From assembly GCF_009792235.1 (NCBI RefSeq), contig NZ_CP046973.1, positions 3,596,001 to 3,660,000 of the forward strand: DNA of 64,000 bases, given 5' to 3'. The translations under genes were made by a program, and so were the position numbers. Under the pieces are notes generated by a model that searched no databases, was not told the DNA's origin, and saw nothing but the letters and a program-made list of their open reading frames with translations. Shown here in pieces: positions 34,606 through 42,932 of the stretch. This stretch comes from Microcystis aeruginosa FD4. GTDB taxonomy: Bacteria > Cyanobacteriota > Cyanobacteriia > Cyanobacteriales > Microcystaceae. Every line of letters starts with the position of its first letter. Position 1 is the first letter of the stretch.

Positions 34606-35575
34606 ATGAGCCGTCAACATCTTAACATAGAACAAAGAAACTTGCTCTACCAACTTAGCCAAGAGGGAAATTTATCTCAACGGCAAATGGCCATCTGGCT
34701 CGGATGTCAATTAAGAAGGAATCAAAGTTCCCTCGGCTGCTATCTACCGGACACAGCACAAGCTAAAAGCGAGAGGCGCCCCAAAAACGCTAAACAACCC
34801 TTTTAAAATGTCAGCGAGTCAGCCTTAGAGTTGGTGAAAAAAGGATTGAAAGATTATCATAGTCCCGAACAAATAGCAGGTCGTCTGAAAAAAGCTGGTC
34901 AAGAATCTCTCAGTCATGAAACCATCTATCAAATGATCTATCAAAACTACCCTTGACTGTGGAAAATATCAAGAATACCTACGCGGCCAGACGAGGAAAA
35001 AGAAAGAGTCGAAATGGAGCAAAAAGTAAGCGTGGAGGGATGACCGGGCGTGTAGATATCAGCGAGCGACCAGCAATTGCTGACCAGAAAACCGAAATCG
35101 GTCATTGGGAAAGTGACACAATGATTGGAGTCAATCATCTAGGAGTTCTCGTTACATATATGGAAAAAGCCTCGAAATTTTTAGGAGCAGGATTAGCCAA
35201 AAACAAAACCGCATCGGAAATCAACCCTTGTCACAGAAAAACTTTTCCAAGAGATTCCCCCTGACCAAAGAAAAACCTATACTTGTAACAACGGCAAAGA
35301 ATTTTGTGGACATCAAGAGTCTCGTGAAGAAACTAGGAGCAGATTTTTATGAGTGCTACTCCTTATCATTCGTGGGAGAGGGGATTAAACGAGCCTACCA
35401 ATGGACTATTGAGACAATTTTTTCCCAAGGGAACGAATTGGAAAATCCTTAAGCCAGAGGAGGTAGAAAGAGCCGTAAACTTAATTAACAATCGTCCTCG
35501 AAAATGTCTTGACTATCAGACCCCGAATGAGGTATTCTATAAAGGTAGATCAGATAGTGATGCAATTCAGACTTG
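34606..35575 (+). pseudogene. Decayed IS30-family transposase
   Basis: The N-terminal helix-turn-helix (SRQHLNIEQRNLLYQLSQEG) is intact for 66 codons, then several frame changes follow: a piece ESALELVKKGLKDYHSPEQI, a piece TEIGHWESDTMIGVNHLG (first catalytic Asp), and a last piece SWERGLNEPTNGLLRQFFP (ending in the family LNNRPRK-like signature INNRPRKCLDYQTPNEVFY). At least three frameshifts and a stop occur, so it is inactive. The IS ends are uncertain. The IS5-type element begins only 4 nt after its end. Confidence 0.88.
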
Positions 35576-35578
35576 AAG

Positions 35579-36797
35579 AGACCTCTTGCATAATTTTTTT
35601 ATGGTATAATGTAAGGTTTTGCTTTTTTCTCAATTCTTAGATTGAAGTGGAAAAAAGAATAAAATGTGATCTTAGGTCAGGAAATCATCTATAATTTTGC
35701 TATGTTTATTAGCAAAATTATGGATTATCAAAACTTATCAGATGAACAATTCAAACGCCGTTTCGGTGTGTATAAACAAACATATAGAAAGATGGTAGAA
35801 TCAGTAAAAAGTGTTGAAGCCGACTCTAATTCACCATCTAAAAGGGGACCGAAACCTAAACTATCTATAGAAGAACAAGTTTTAGTAACGTTAGAATATT
35901 GGCGAGAATATAGAACATATTTTCACATTGGTACAAGCTGGGAACTATCAGAATCAACTATATGTCGGATTGTAAATAAGACGGAAAAAATGCTTTTACA
36001 ATCGGGAAACTTCCGTTTAAAAGGAAAAAAAGCTTTACTCAATCAAGCAGAGATACCGGTCATAACGGTAATGGATGTAACGGAAACTCCCATTGAACGC
36101 CCCCAAAAGAAACAGAAAGATTTTTTTTCGGGTAAAAGAGGTTATCATACTTTAAAATCCCAATTAGTAGCTGATCAAAATACCGAGGAAATTATCTGTG
36201 TCTTTTGTGGGAAAGGTAGAGGTCATGATTTTAGTTTATTTAAAAAAAGTCGAGTTCGTTTTCATCCTTTAACTACCAGCATAGAAGACAGTGGTTATCA
36301 GGGAATAGCTGCATACCATAGTAATAGTTATACACCGAAAAAGAAATCGAAAAATAGAAAATTAACAGAGTTAGAAAAAGAGTATAACAAGGCTTTAGCC
36401 AAAGAAAGGATTATCATTGAACATATAAATAGGAAACTCAAAATCTTTAAAATCTTATCCTGTAAATATCGGAATCGTCGTCGAAGATATAGTTTAAGAG
36501 TTAACTTGTTGGCGGCTATTTATAACTGTGAGTTAGGGATAGGTATAGCAGCTTCTTAAAAGTTGCCTAAAGATTAAGCAAGTCAAGGATAATTTATTCT
36601 CAATTTTTATAATTGAGATAGTTTGTGCCGCTTAAATAAAGAGGTTTTGATAACCAAATTAAAGCAGCTCTAAAGAGTTTTGAGTTAAAAGTTAAACTTC
36701 AAGTTTTCATTCAGGACGAATGTACTGATTAACTAATTTTTTGGGGAAAATTAGTTAACCCATTATTATAACATATAATTAATTTGCAAGAGTTCTA
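35579..36797 (+). mobile_element. IS5-type insertion sequence
   Basis: Left end AGACCTCTTGCATAATTTTT and inverse of the right end AGAACTCTTGCAAATTAATT match at about 26 of 33 positions. It carries one transposase gene. A perfect 12-bp palindrome TTAACTAATTTT / AAAATTAGTTAA (36729-36758) lies in the right subterminal part. The same terminal sequence is seen in the MITEs at 10139 and 62872. I could not identify a clear target duplication. Confidence 0.75.
35702..36559 (+). CDS. IS5-type DDE transposase
   Basis: 285 residues from the ATG at 35702 (MFISKIMDYQ); the ATG at 35720 is a good alternative. N-terminal helical domain with SIEEQVLVTLEYWREYRTY and SWELSESTICRIV; DDE_Tnp_4-type core: VITVMDVTETPIERPQ (first Asp), KRGYHTLK, DSGYQGI, and IIIEHINRKLKIFKIL with the final Glu. 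The frame is intact over the core, so the transposase may be active. Long 3' noncoding tail of about 240 bp before the right end. Confidence 0.85.
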   Translation: MFISKIMDYQNLSDEQFKRRFGVYKQTYRKMVESVKSVEADSNSPSKRGPKPKLSIEEQVLVTLEYWREYRTYFHIGTSWELSESTICRIVNKTEKMLLQSGNFRLKGKKALLNQAEIPVITVMDVTETPIERPQKKQKDFFSGKRGYHTLKSQLVADQNTEEIICVFCGKGRGHDFSLFKKSRVRFHPLTTSIEDSGYQGIAAYHSNSYTPKKKSKNRKLTELEKEYNKALAKERIIIEHINRKLKIFKILSCKYRNRRRRYSLRVNLLAAIYNCELGIGIAAS

Positions 36798-36853
36798 ATC
36801 GGCCAATTTTCTGTTAGAATTAGCAGTAATCAAACACCACGCTTGCAGGAGCT

Positions 36854-37729
36854 ATGGTTAACCTCACCGATAATAAAAATCGCCCTCTTCCCAGCGCCGA
36901 AGAATTGCCCTCTTCCGATGAAACTCCAGTGGACAATCAGTTACAAAATGATCTTCCCAATCTGCTGCTAAGTTTATTAGCCTCAATTTGGTCTGGTCGA
37001 GATGATTGGTATTTTGGGGTAGATATGGCTGTCTATTATAATCCAGACGAACCAGCTTTTGTCCCCGATGGTTTCTTAGCAGTTGGAGTCAACCATGATA
37101 CGGGAGAAAGAGGCCGGTTAAGCTATGTTTTGTGGGGAGAAAAGTACATCTTGCCGATTTTGTTTTTAGAGGTGATTTCCGAGAAGTATAATAGTGAATA
37201 TGAGGAAAAATTCTTAAATTACCAAAACCTGGGGATTCAGTATTATGCAATATACAATCCTTTCAGTGGCAGAAGAGGAAGATTTAAAAAGCGACAAAGA
37301 TTAGAAGTATATAAATTAATCTCAGGGAAATATGAACTTCTAGAGAGTGAGAATAATCGAGTTTGGTTGCCTGAAATTGGCTTGGCGCTGGGTTATGAAA
37401 AAGGAGAACATATTGCTTGGTATCGGGAATGGTTATACTGGTATGACAAGTCAGGAAATCGCTATCTAACGGCTGAGGAAAGAGCGAACCAGGCTGAAGC
37501 CATTGCTGCTCAAGAACGGCAAATTGCCAATCGAGAACGTCTGGCTAAACAAGAGGCTGATGCGATCGCTAGTCAAGAACGGCTGGCGAAACAAGAGGCT
37601 GAAGCGATCGCTGCTCAAGAACGGCAAATTGCCAATCAAGAACGGCTGGCTAAACAAGAGGCTGAACAAAAAGCCATCCGGCTGGCTGAAAGGCTCAGAG
37701 AGCTTGGAATTAACCCCGATGAAATGTAA
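36854..37729 (+). CDS. Uma2-family putative restriction endonuclease (copy 1)
   Basis: 291 residues. The PD-(D/E)xK core of Uma2 (DUF820) is FVPDGFLAVGV (Asp), LPILFLEVISEKYNSEYEEK (the E-V-I-S-x-K motif), and IQYYAIYNPF. The C-terminal 80 residues are a coiled coil made of repeated ERLAKQEAEAIAAQERQIAN units. Uma2 proteins are abundant in cyanobacteria and considered possible nucleases; activity is mostly untested. A good ribosome site (GGAG) precedes the ATG. Start and first 220 residues are the same as copy 2. Confidence 0.82.
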   Translation: MVNLTDNKNRPLPSAEELPSSDETPVDNQLQNDLPNLLLSLLASIWSGRDDWYFGVDMAVYYNPDEPAFVPDGFLAVGVNHDTGERGRLSYVLWGEKYILPILFLEVISEKYNSEYEEKFLNYQNLGIQYYAIYNPFSGRRGRFKKRQRLEVYKLISGKYELLESENNRVWLPEIGLALGYEKGEHIAWYREWLYWYDKSGNRYLTAEERANQAEAIAAQERQIANRERLAKQEADAIASQERLAKQEAEAIAAQERQIANQERLAKQEAEQKAIRLAERLRELGINPDEM

Positions 37730-37845
37730 CAGATATGACGCTGACACCGCAGTATCTATATCGAGGAGATGTTCTACCCATTTAGTCATGTTCTCTGGTG
37801 TCCTGTTAGAATTAGCAGTAATCAAACACCACGCTTGCAGGAGCT

Positions 37846-38700
37846 ATGGTTAACCTCACCGATAATAAAAATCGCCCTCTTCCCAGCGCCGAAGAATTGC
37901 CCTCTTCCGATGAAACTCCAGTGGACAATCAGTTACAAAATGATCTTCCCAATCTGCTGCTAAGTTTATTAGCCTCAATTTGGTCTGGTCGAGATGATTG
38001 GTATTTTGGGGTAGATATGGCTGTCTATTATAATCCAGACGAACCAGCTTTTGTCCCCGATGGTTTCTTAGCAGTTGGAGTCAACCATGATACGGGAGAA
38101 AGAGGCCGGTTAAGCTATGTTTTGTGGGGAGAAAAGTACATCTTGCCGATTTTGTTTTTAGAGGTGATTTCCGAGAAGTATAATAGTGAATATGAGGAAA
38201 AATTCTTAAATTACCAAAACCTGGGGATTCAGTATTATGCAATATACAATCCTTTCAGTGGCAGAAGAGGAAGATTTAAAAAGCGACAAAGATTAGAAGT
38301 ATATAAATTAATCTCAGGGAAATATGAACTTCTAGAGAGTGAGAATAATCGAGTTTGGTTGCCTGAAATTGGCTTGGCGCTGGGTTACGAAAAAGGAGAA
38401 CATATTGCTTGGTATCGGGAATGGTTATACTGGTATGACAAGTCAGGAAATCGCTATCTAACGGCCGAGGAAAGAGCGAACCAGGCTGAAGCCATCGCTA
38501 GTCAAGAACGTCTGGCTAAACAAGAGGCTGAAGCGATCGCTAGTCAAGAACGGCTGGCGAAACAAGAGGCTGAAGCGATCGCTGCTCAAGAACGGCAAAT
38601 TGCCAATCAAGAACGTCTGGCTAAACAAGAGGCGGAACAAAAATCCATCCGGCTGGCTGAAAGGCTCAGAGCGCTTGGAATTAACCCCGATGAAATGTAG
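37846..38700 (+). CDS. Uma2-family putative restriction endonuclease (copy 2)
   Basis: 284 residues, identical to copy 1 through about residue 220. Differences are confined to the C-terminal coiled coil: one repeat fewer, Ala/Ser changes (AIASQ versus AIAAQ), and ERLRALGINPDEM versus ERLRELGINPDEM. It therefore arose by recent duplication, with the coiled-coil repeats still changing by slippage. Same promoter and leader as copy 1. See that entry for the catalytic motifs. Confidence 0.85.
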   Translation: MVNLTDNKNRPLPSAEELPSSDETPVDNQLQNDLPNLLLSLLASIWSGRDDWYFGVDMAVYYNPDEPAFVPDGFLAVGVNHDTGERGRLSYVLWGEKYILPILFLEVISEKYNSEYEEKFLNYQNLGIQYYAIYNPFSGRRGRFKKRQRLEVYKLISGKYELLESENNRVWLPEIGLALGYEKGEHIAWYREWLYWYDKSGNRYLTAEERANQAEAIASQERLAKQEAEAIASQERLAKQEAEAIAAQERQIANQERLAKQEAEQKSIRLAERLRALGINPDEM

Positions 38701-38736
38701 TATCTGACTTCTCCAAGGTATCAAAAAACCCCCCCC

Positions 38737-38775
38737 AAAAAAAGAGAGAGGAAACCTGCGTCTCCTCTCCTCTTT
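38737..38775 (-). terminator. Rho-independent terminator of the PEP-CTERM gene
   Basis: On the minus strand, AGAGGAGAGGA pairs with TCCTCTCTCT and is followed by seven T. It is 10 nt past the stop of the gene at 38785. Confidence 0.75.
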
Positions 38776-38784
38776 CTTGGGACA

Positions 38785-39447
38785 TTATTTTCTCGCTTTG
38801 CTAACAGCACCCCCTAGCATTAAACCGCCCAGGGTGATAAGACCAAGAAGGCTAGAGGGTTCGGGGACAGGAGTCGCATCAAGTGTAACGTTATCGAAAA
38901 CTAATTGTGTCCCCCCATTATTCGGACGGTCAATAGAGATGCGAATTCCCACACCCTGATCGGCAATCCCCGCCAGATAAGAAGTGTTGAACGATAAGAA
39001 CACTCCCCTTGACGAAAAGGAACTCTGATTGAATGTAAAACTTGACAAAACGGTATTATTATCACTCCGGCGAAGCGAAATTGTACTGTTCGGCAAGGTC
39101 AAGTTGCTTGGTTCATCTAGACGAATACCCGCGAATAAATTGAGCGTATATCGAGTTCCGGCTTGATAAGTGCCGGCTACGTCTTGGTAGATCGATCCAC
39201 CATTGAAAGCAATAAGACCCGCCTGCGAACCGTTGGGTACTCCGCTTGGAAATTGAGTCGCATTGAATAGCTGAACCGCCGCATTGCCACTCACGATCCA
39301 ACCGGTAATACCTGGTGAAACATTAGGGGTTGATGGTGTCTCGAAGGAAAAATTATTGACAGTCACGCTTGCAGCTTGTGCCGCACCAGCAGTTGCCAGA
39401 GTCGCCAGGGCAACTCCAGAGACAATCCCGAGTTGTTTTATTTTCAT
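38785..39447 (-). CDS. PEP-CTERM sorting-domain secreted protein
   Basis: 220 residues from the ATG at 39447. A signal peptide (IVSGVALATLATAGAAQAA) is followed by a beta-rich jelly-roll-like domain (NNFSFETPSTPNVSPGITGW, CBM-like) and the PEP-CTERM tail: VPEPSSLLGLITLGGLMLGG then ARK. Proteins with this tail are anchored or exported through exosortase, often to the extracellular matrix. Exosortase is not in this window. A good terminator follows. The ligand of the beta domain is unknown. Confidence 0.9.
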   Translation of the reverse strand: MKIKQLGIVSGVALATLATAGAAQAASVTVNNFSFETPSTPNVSPGITGWIVSGNAAVQLFNATQFPSGVPNGSQAGLIAFNGGSIYQDVAGTYQAGTRYTLNLFAGIRLDEPSNLTLPNSTISLRRSDNNTVLSSFTFNQSSFSSRGVFLSFNTSYLAGIADQGVGIRISIDRPNNGGTQLVFDNVTLDATPVPEPSSLLGLITLGGLMLGGAVSKARK

Positions 39448-39624
39448 CAAAAGAAAAGGGTTAATAGTAGATGATTTGAGCGCCTGACATTTCGATTTGG
39501 GTTAAGCGATCGGGCAACCCAAAACAATGACAAGCGAACATAACAGTCAAGAGCATACACACTTCCCCCCCCCCATACTGTATCAAAAGTTACAATTTAG
39601 TAAATATTTACATTTTTCTCCCCC

Positions 39625-39674
39625 AAGGCTTACGCCCCTTGTATATTGGAGAAGTGGTAGGGTGTAAGCCTTTT
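39625..39674. repeat. Inverted repeat AAGGCTTACGCCC / GGGTGTAAGCCTT
   Basis: The arms (39625-39637 and 39660-39672) are 11 of 13 complementary, with a 22-nt loop and TTTT on the right side. It could be a transcription terminator on the plus strand or a small repeat element. The gap 39448-39783 also holds a run of ten C (about 39566-39575) and the 45-bp repeat at 39728-39771 shared with 6096. Confidence 0.5.
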
Positions 39675-39783
39675 CTTGGAGAGGATTTGCCGATCACCGG
39701 AACCCCAAGAGAGCCATCTGATCAGTTATAAACTGTTGACTATCTAAATTACTCGTTAAGACTGCATTAGAGGTAAATATTTC

Positions 39784-40680
39784 ATGAGCCAAACCATCAC
39801 ACCTTCTTCCTTAAAAGCTAGTTTAGCCCCCAATCCCACTAGAGCAGCAACGGTGGACGATGGGGGAAATGTGCTAGGGGAATTTCTGCAAGAAACTCTG
39901 GCCATGACTAAACGTCTGTTCATCCAATTACAACGTCGTCCTTCAACCCTAATCGCGGGGGTAATTCAGCCCTTTATGTGGCTGATTTTATTCGGGGCAT
40001 TGTTTTATAATGCCCCCCAGGGTCTATTCGGCAACGATCTCAGTTATGCTAAATTTCTCGCCCCCGGGGTGATTGTCTTTACCGCTTTTTCCGGGGCCTT
40101 AAATGCCGGTTTGCCGGTAATGTTCGATCGAGAATTTGGCTTTCTTAACCGTCTCTTGGTAGCACCTTTAACCACTCGTTACTCGATCGTGGCCGCTTCT
40201 ACCATCTATATTATCGCCCTCAGTTTCATCCAAACCGCCTCGATCGTGGCCGCTAGTGCCTTTTTAGGAGCAGGATTGCCCAGTTTAGCTGGATTAGGTG
40301 CGATCGCTGTGATTGTGTTCCTAATAGTTTTGGGTATGACTGCCTTAAGTCTCAGTTTAACCTTTGCCCTACCCGGACATATCGAATTAATCGCCGTCAT
40401 TTTCGTCACCAATTTACCGCTTTTATTTGCCAGTACCGCCCTCGCGCCCTTAAACTTTATGGCAGATTGGTTAAAAGTAATCGCCAGTCTCAACCCTCTC
40501 ACCTATGCGATCGAACCGATCCGTTATATTTATTTCAATCAGCACTGGTCTTTTGATAGCATAGTCTTACAAACTCCTTGGCTTGACCTCAATTTCTTGA
40601 CAGTTTTAGGCCTACTCTTAGCTTTTGATCTGCTAATCCTTTTGGCAATTCAGCCCTTACTTCGTCGTCGTTTTGCTTAA
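39784..40680 (+). CDS. ABC-2-type transporter permease (DrrB-like)
   Basis: 298 residues. Long soluble N-terminus of about 45 residues, then ABC-2 membrane motifs: RRPSTLIAGVIQPFMWLILF, APGVIVFTAFSGALNAGLPV, EFGFLNRLLVAPLTTRYSIV and NPLTYAIEPIRYIYF near the end. This is the daunorubicin-resistance/DrrB type of efflux permease; substrate unknown. No adjacent ATPase gene lies in the window. It starts 9 nt after the end of the dispersed 45-bp repeat. Confidence 0.85.
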   Translation: MSQTITPSSLKASLAPNPTRAATVDDGGNVLGEFLQETLAMTKRLFIQLQRRPSTLIAGVIQPFMWLILFGALFYNAPQGLFGNDLSYAKFLAPGVIVFTAFSGALNAGLPVMFDREFGFLNRLLVAPLTTRYSIVAASTIYIIALSFIQTASIVAASAFLGAGLPSLAGLGAIAVIVFLIVLGMTALSLSLTFALPGHIELIAVIFVTNLPLLFASTALAPLNFMADWLKVIASLNPLTYAIEPIRYIYFNQHWSFDSIVLQTPWLDLNFLTVLGLLLAFDLLILLAIQPLLRRRFA

Positions 40681-40681
40681 A

Positions 40682-40782
40682 TCAGTTATCAGTTATCAGG
40701 AGTCAGGAGTCAGGAGTCGGGAGTCAGGAGTCAGGAGATTATTTTTTATTCTTCCCACACCCCACACCCCACACCCCTAACC
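40682..40782. repeat. Intergenic low-complexity arrays
   Basis: ATCAGTTATCAGTTATCAGG, then six GAGTCAG units (AGGAGTCAGGAGTCAGGAGT) and CCCACACCCCACACCCC. The GGAGTCAGGAGTC type also appears inside the MITEs at 10139 and 62872. Confidence 0.85.
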
Positions 40783-40836
40783 TGTAACTTTCTCACCGCC
40801 AAAAACTAGATAATTTTCTGAGGAGTTAGTTAGATT

Positions 40837-41169
40837 ATGAATACTCAAAAAATGTTGATCAAATCGTCTTTATTTCTAGCTACTATTTTATTAGTCGGGG
40901 CTGATTTTAATCCGCAAGTGTTAGCTCAAAGCTTGAACCCCAGTCAACCGGATTATCAAAAAAATGAACGTAGTTCCGATGGCAGGGATGGTCTCGGTGG
41001 TTTTAATCCTTTAGACTTGATTCATAATAGTAATTTTCGCCGTAGCCGGGACGGAGCGGAATTTCAGGAAGATACTCGCGATAATATCAACGAAGCGGCC
41101 GAGGAGTTTAAACGCAAGCAAAGAGAACAACTGGAAAATCTGCAAAATCCTGCTCCAGAAACCAAATAA
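40837..41169 (+). CDS. Small secreted protein of unknown function
   Basis: 110 residues with a signal peptide (MLIKSSLFLATILLVGADF, cleavage likely after VLAQ). The mature protein is polar and low-complexity: NERSSDGRDGLGGFNPLDLI and a C-terminal helix EEFKRKQREQLENLQN. No cysteine. It sits between repeat arrays and a MITE. I do not recognise a family. Confidence 0.55.
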   Translation: MNTQKMLIKSSLFLATILLVGADFNPQVLAQSLNPSQPDYQKNERSSDGRDGLGGFNPLDLIHNSNFRRSRDGAEFQEDTRDNINEAAEEFKRKQREQLENLQNPAPETK

Positions 41170-41216
41170 AACCCCTTTTGTGAGTAGCTAGACACAATTA
41201 ATTGCACATATCTAAC

Positions 41217-41433
41217 TAGGGTCTGCTGAATAAATCTAAAAACCTTGTTGGATAATACTTTTAGACTTTTTTCCCATCAAAAAGTGCCTTGGCTAGGGGT
41301 GATCGGGGGGAAAATTCAGGTACTTTTTCCCTGAAAATTAGGTAGTTGACCACCTGAAAATCGGTAAAACCCTACACCCCACACCCCACACCCCACACCC
41401 TGCCCCCAGGGAAACCTTTTTCAGCAGACCCTA
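41217..41433 (+). mobile_element. MITE with TAGGGTCTGCTGAA termini
   Basis: Left end TAGGGTCTGCTGAATAAATC, right end (inverse) TAGGGTCTGCTGAAAAAGG. Interior shared with the element at 55372: AAAAACCTTGTTGG, a near palindrome around AGACTTTTT and AAAAAGT, GGGGGGAAAATTCAG, then ACTTTTTCCCTGAAAATTAG and a CCCCACACCCC tract. A partial inverted copy is at 27391. Noncoding. Confidence 0.75.
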
Positions 41434-41635
41434 ACTACCTCTTGCCTTTTGCATGAGTGCCTATCCTAAGCAAGAAGTTGATTTTGTTCAATAGCCTAGT
41501 ATATATGATCGTTGAGTGCAGATGATCTTAGAAAGACCAATGACCGAAGATCATTGGGGGGTTTATCTTACACGAATTTATATTAAACTTAGGATTGGTT
41601 TATTGAATTATCGTCTTATTAAAACTGTGGAAGTA

Positions 41636-41827
41636 ATGGAAATCGGGCAAAAAGTCAAGGTCTGTCGCTTAAGAGACCGCGTTAACTCGGATGTAGCGGG
41701 TAAATTAGGTAAAGTGGGTGTCATCAAAAATTTTAAGATGACCGATGGCAGCGGTGTTGGTGCTGTTGTCCAGTTCGATGATAAGACCGCTACTTGGTTT
41801 TTTGAGGATGAACTCAAACTCATCTAA
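41636..41827 (+). CDS. DUF2862-type small protein
   Basis: 63 residues from ATG 41636, chosen because the family starts MEIGQKVKVCRLRDRV; the longer frame from 41516 has no support. The sequence (KLGKVGVIKNFKMTDGSGVG, then VVQFDDKTATWFFEDEL) looks like a small SH3-like beta barrel conserved in cyanobacteria. Function unknown. It lies 22 nt upstream of the ArsA-like gene and probably heads the operon with it and chlG. Confidence 0.75.
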   Translation: MEIGQKVKVCRLRDRVNSDVAGKLGKVGVIKNFKMTDGSGVGAVVQFDDKTATWFFEDELKLI

Positions 41828-41849
41828 ATACAACGCTTAGGAATTAACT

Positions 41850-42926
41850 ATGTCCTTAATTTTGACCTTTTTGGGCAAGGGGGGCAGCGGTCGCAGTACA
41901 ATAGCGATCGCTGCGGCAAAAAAAATGGCTGGTCTGGGGTCAAAAGTTCTCTTGATCGGTCAAGATTCTGGTCCTGCTTGGGGATTACTCCTCAAGGCCT
42001 CCCCTAGCTCCTCCGTCACGGAAATTGCCCCCAATCTCTCGGTTATCCAACTTAGTAGTACCTATTTACTAGAAAAGAGTTGGGAAGAAGTCAAGGAATT
42101 AGAAAAGCAGTATTTGCGTTCTCCCACCTTGAAAAATGTTTATGGTCAAGAGTTGGGCATTTTACCCGGAATGGACCAAGCTCTAGCTTTAAATTTCCTG
42201 CGGGAACAGGATAAAAGCGGAAATTACGATGTCATCATCTACGACGGCAGCGGAGATATCAACAGTCTGCGAATGTTAGGGATTCCAGAGGTGGGCAGCT
42301 GGTATTCACGGCGTTTTCGGCAGGTTTTCAGTGATTCCGAGATTGGTCGCACCCTTTCTCCCTTTTTCCAACCAATCGCCGCTGCCGTGCTGAATTTCTC
42401 CTTTAATCCCAACGATTTAGGGCAAAAGGGCGATAATAACATTCTAGACGAGGGACGCTCCGCTTTAGCTAATCCTCGGCGAGTTTTAGCCTATTTAGTC
42501 ACCAATGATGATCCAATTGCGATCGCAGATGCCAAATATCTTTGGGGTGGGGCGCAGCAAATCGGTTTAAATGTGGGGGGAGTGATTTTTAATCGCTGTC
42601 AGAGTGCCACGGAGGATTTTGCACCGCTGCCGGCCGCGATTTTACCCGACCGTCAAGGAGAAGATTGGCAGGAGTTAATCGCCGAGTTACCCAATTTTCT
42701 CACGGTGCAGCCACCCAAACCGTTAATAATCGATACGGCAGCCGGTCAGGTCAAGGTTTATTTACCCGGATTCGAGAAAAAACAGGTAAAACTGACGCAA
42801 TCGGGTCCAGAATTAACCATCGAAGCCGGGGATCAACGGCGTAATATTGATGTACCACCGCCTCTGACCGGACGAGCGGTAAAAGGGGCAAAATTCCAAG
42901 ACGGTTACTTAATTATTTCTTTTTAA
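41850..42926 (+). CDS. ArsA/Get3-like ATPase with C-terminal HSP20-like domain
   Basis: 358 residues. Residues 1-270 are an ArsA/GET3-type ATPase: deviant Walker A GKGGSGRST (9-17) and a switch-like DVIIYDGSGD, where the P-loop lysine is Arg15 while the signature Lys10 is kept. Residues 275-358 are a beta-rich HSP20/alpha-crystallin-like domain (VKVYLPGFEKKQVKLTQSGP, then LTIEAGDQRRN). This fusion, ArsA-HSP20, is known from phototrophs and unstudied. The stop is 6 nt before chlG, so it is co-transcribed with chlorophyll synthase; a role in membrane insertion or delivery of a protein near ChlG is inference. Confidence 0.82.
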   Translation: MSLILTFLGKGGSGRSTIAIAAAKKMAGLGSKVLLIGQDSGPAWGLLLKASPSSSVTEIAPNLSVIQLSSTYLLEKSWEEVKELEKQYLRSPTLKNVYGQELGILPGMDQALALNFLREQDKSGNYDVIIYDGSGDINSLRMLGIPEVGSWYSRRFRQVFSDSEIGRTLSPFFQPIAAAVLNFSFNPNDLGQKGDNNILDEGRSALANPRRVLAYLVTNDDPIAIADAKYLWGGAQQIGLNVGGVIFNRCQSATEDFAPLPAAILPDRQGEDWQELIAELPNFLTVQPPKPLIIDTAAGQVKVYLPGFEKKQVKLTQSGPELTIEAGDQRRNIDVPPPLTGRAVKGAKFQDGYLIISF

Positions 42927-42932
42927 GGGATT

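Larger units (their letters stand above)
36811..38700 (+). repeat. Tandem direct duplication, 992-bp period
   Basis: 36811-37729 and 37803-38700 are nearly identical from CTGTTAGAATTAGCAGTAAT onward, including the 35 nt before the start codon and the whole Uma2 gene. In the first ~1.3 kb of alignment only scattered silent changes (for instance TATGAA/TACGAA) occur. Length differs by 21 nt in the coiled-coil repeat. The left border is 13 nt from the right end of the IS5-type element. Confidence 0.95.

Noticed and set aside
37466..38724. Serine/phenylalanine-rich frames opposite the Uma2 coiled coils
   Set aside because: Complement of the repeated QERLAKQEA codons; artefact of the repeats.
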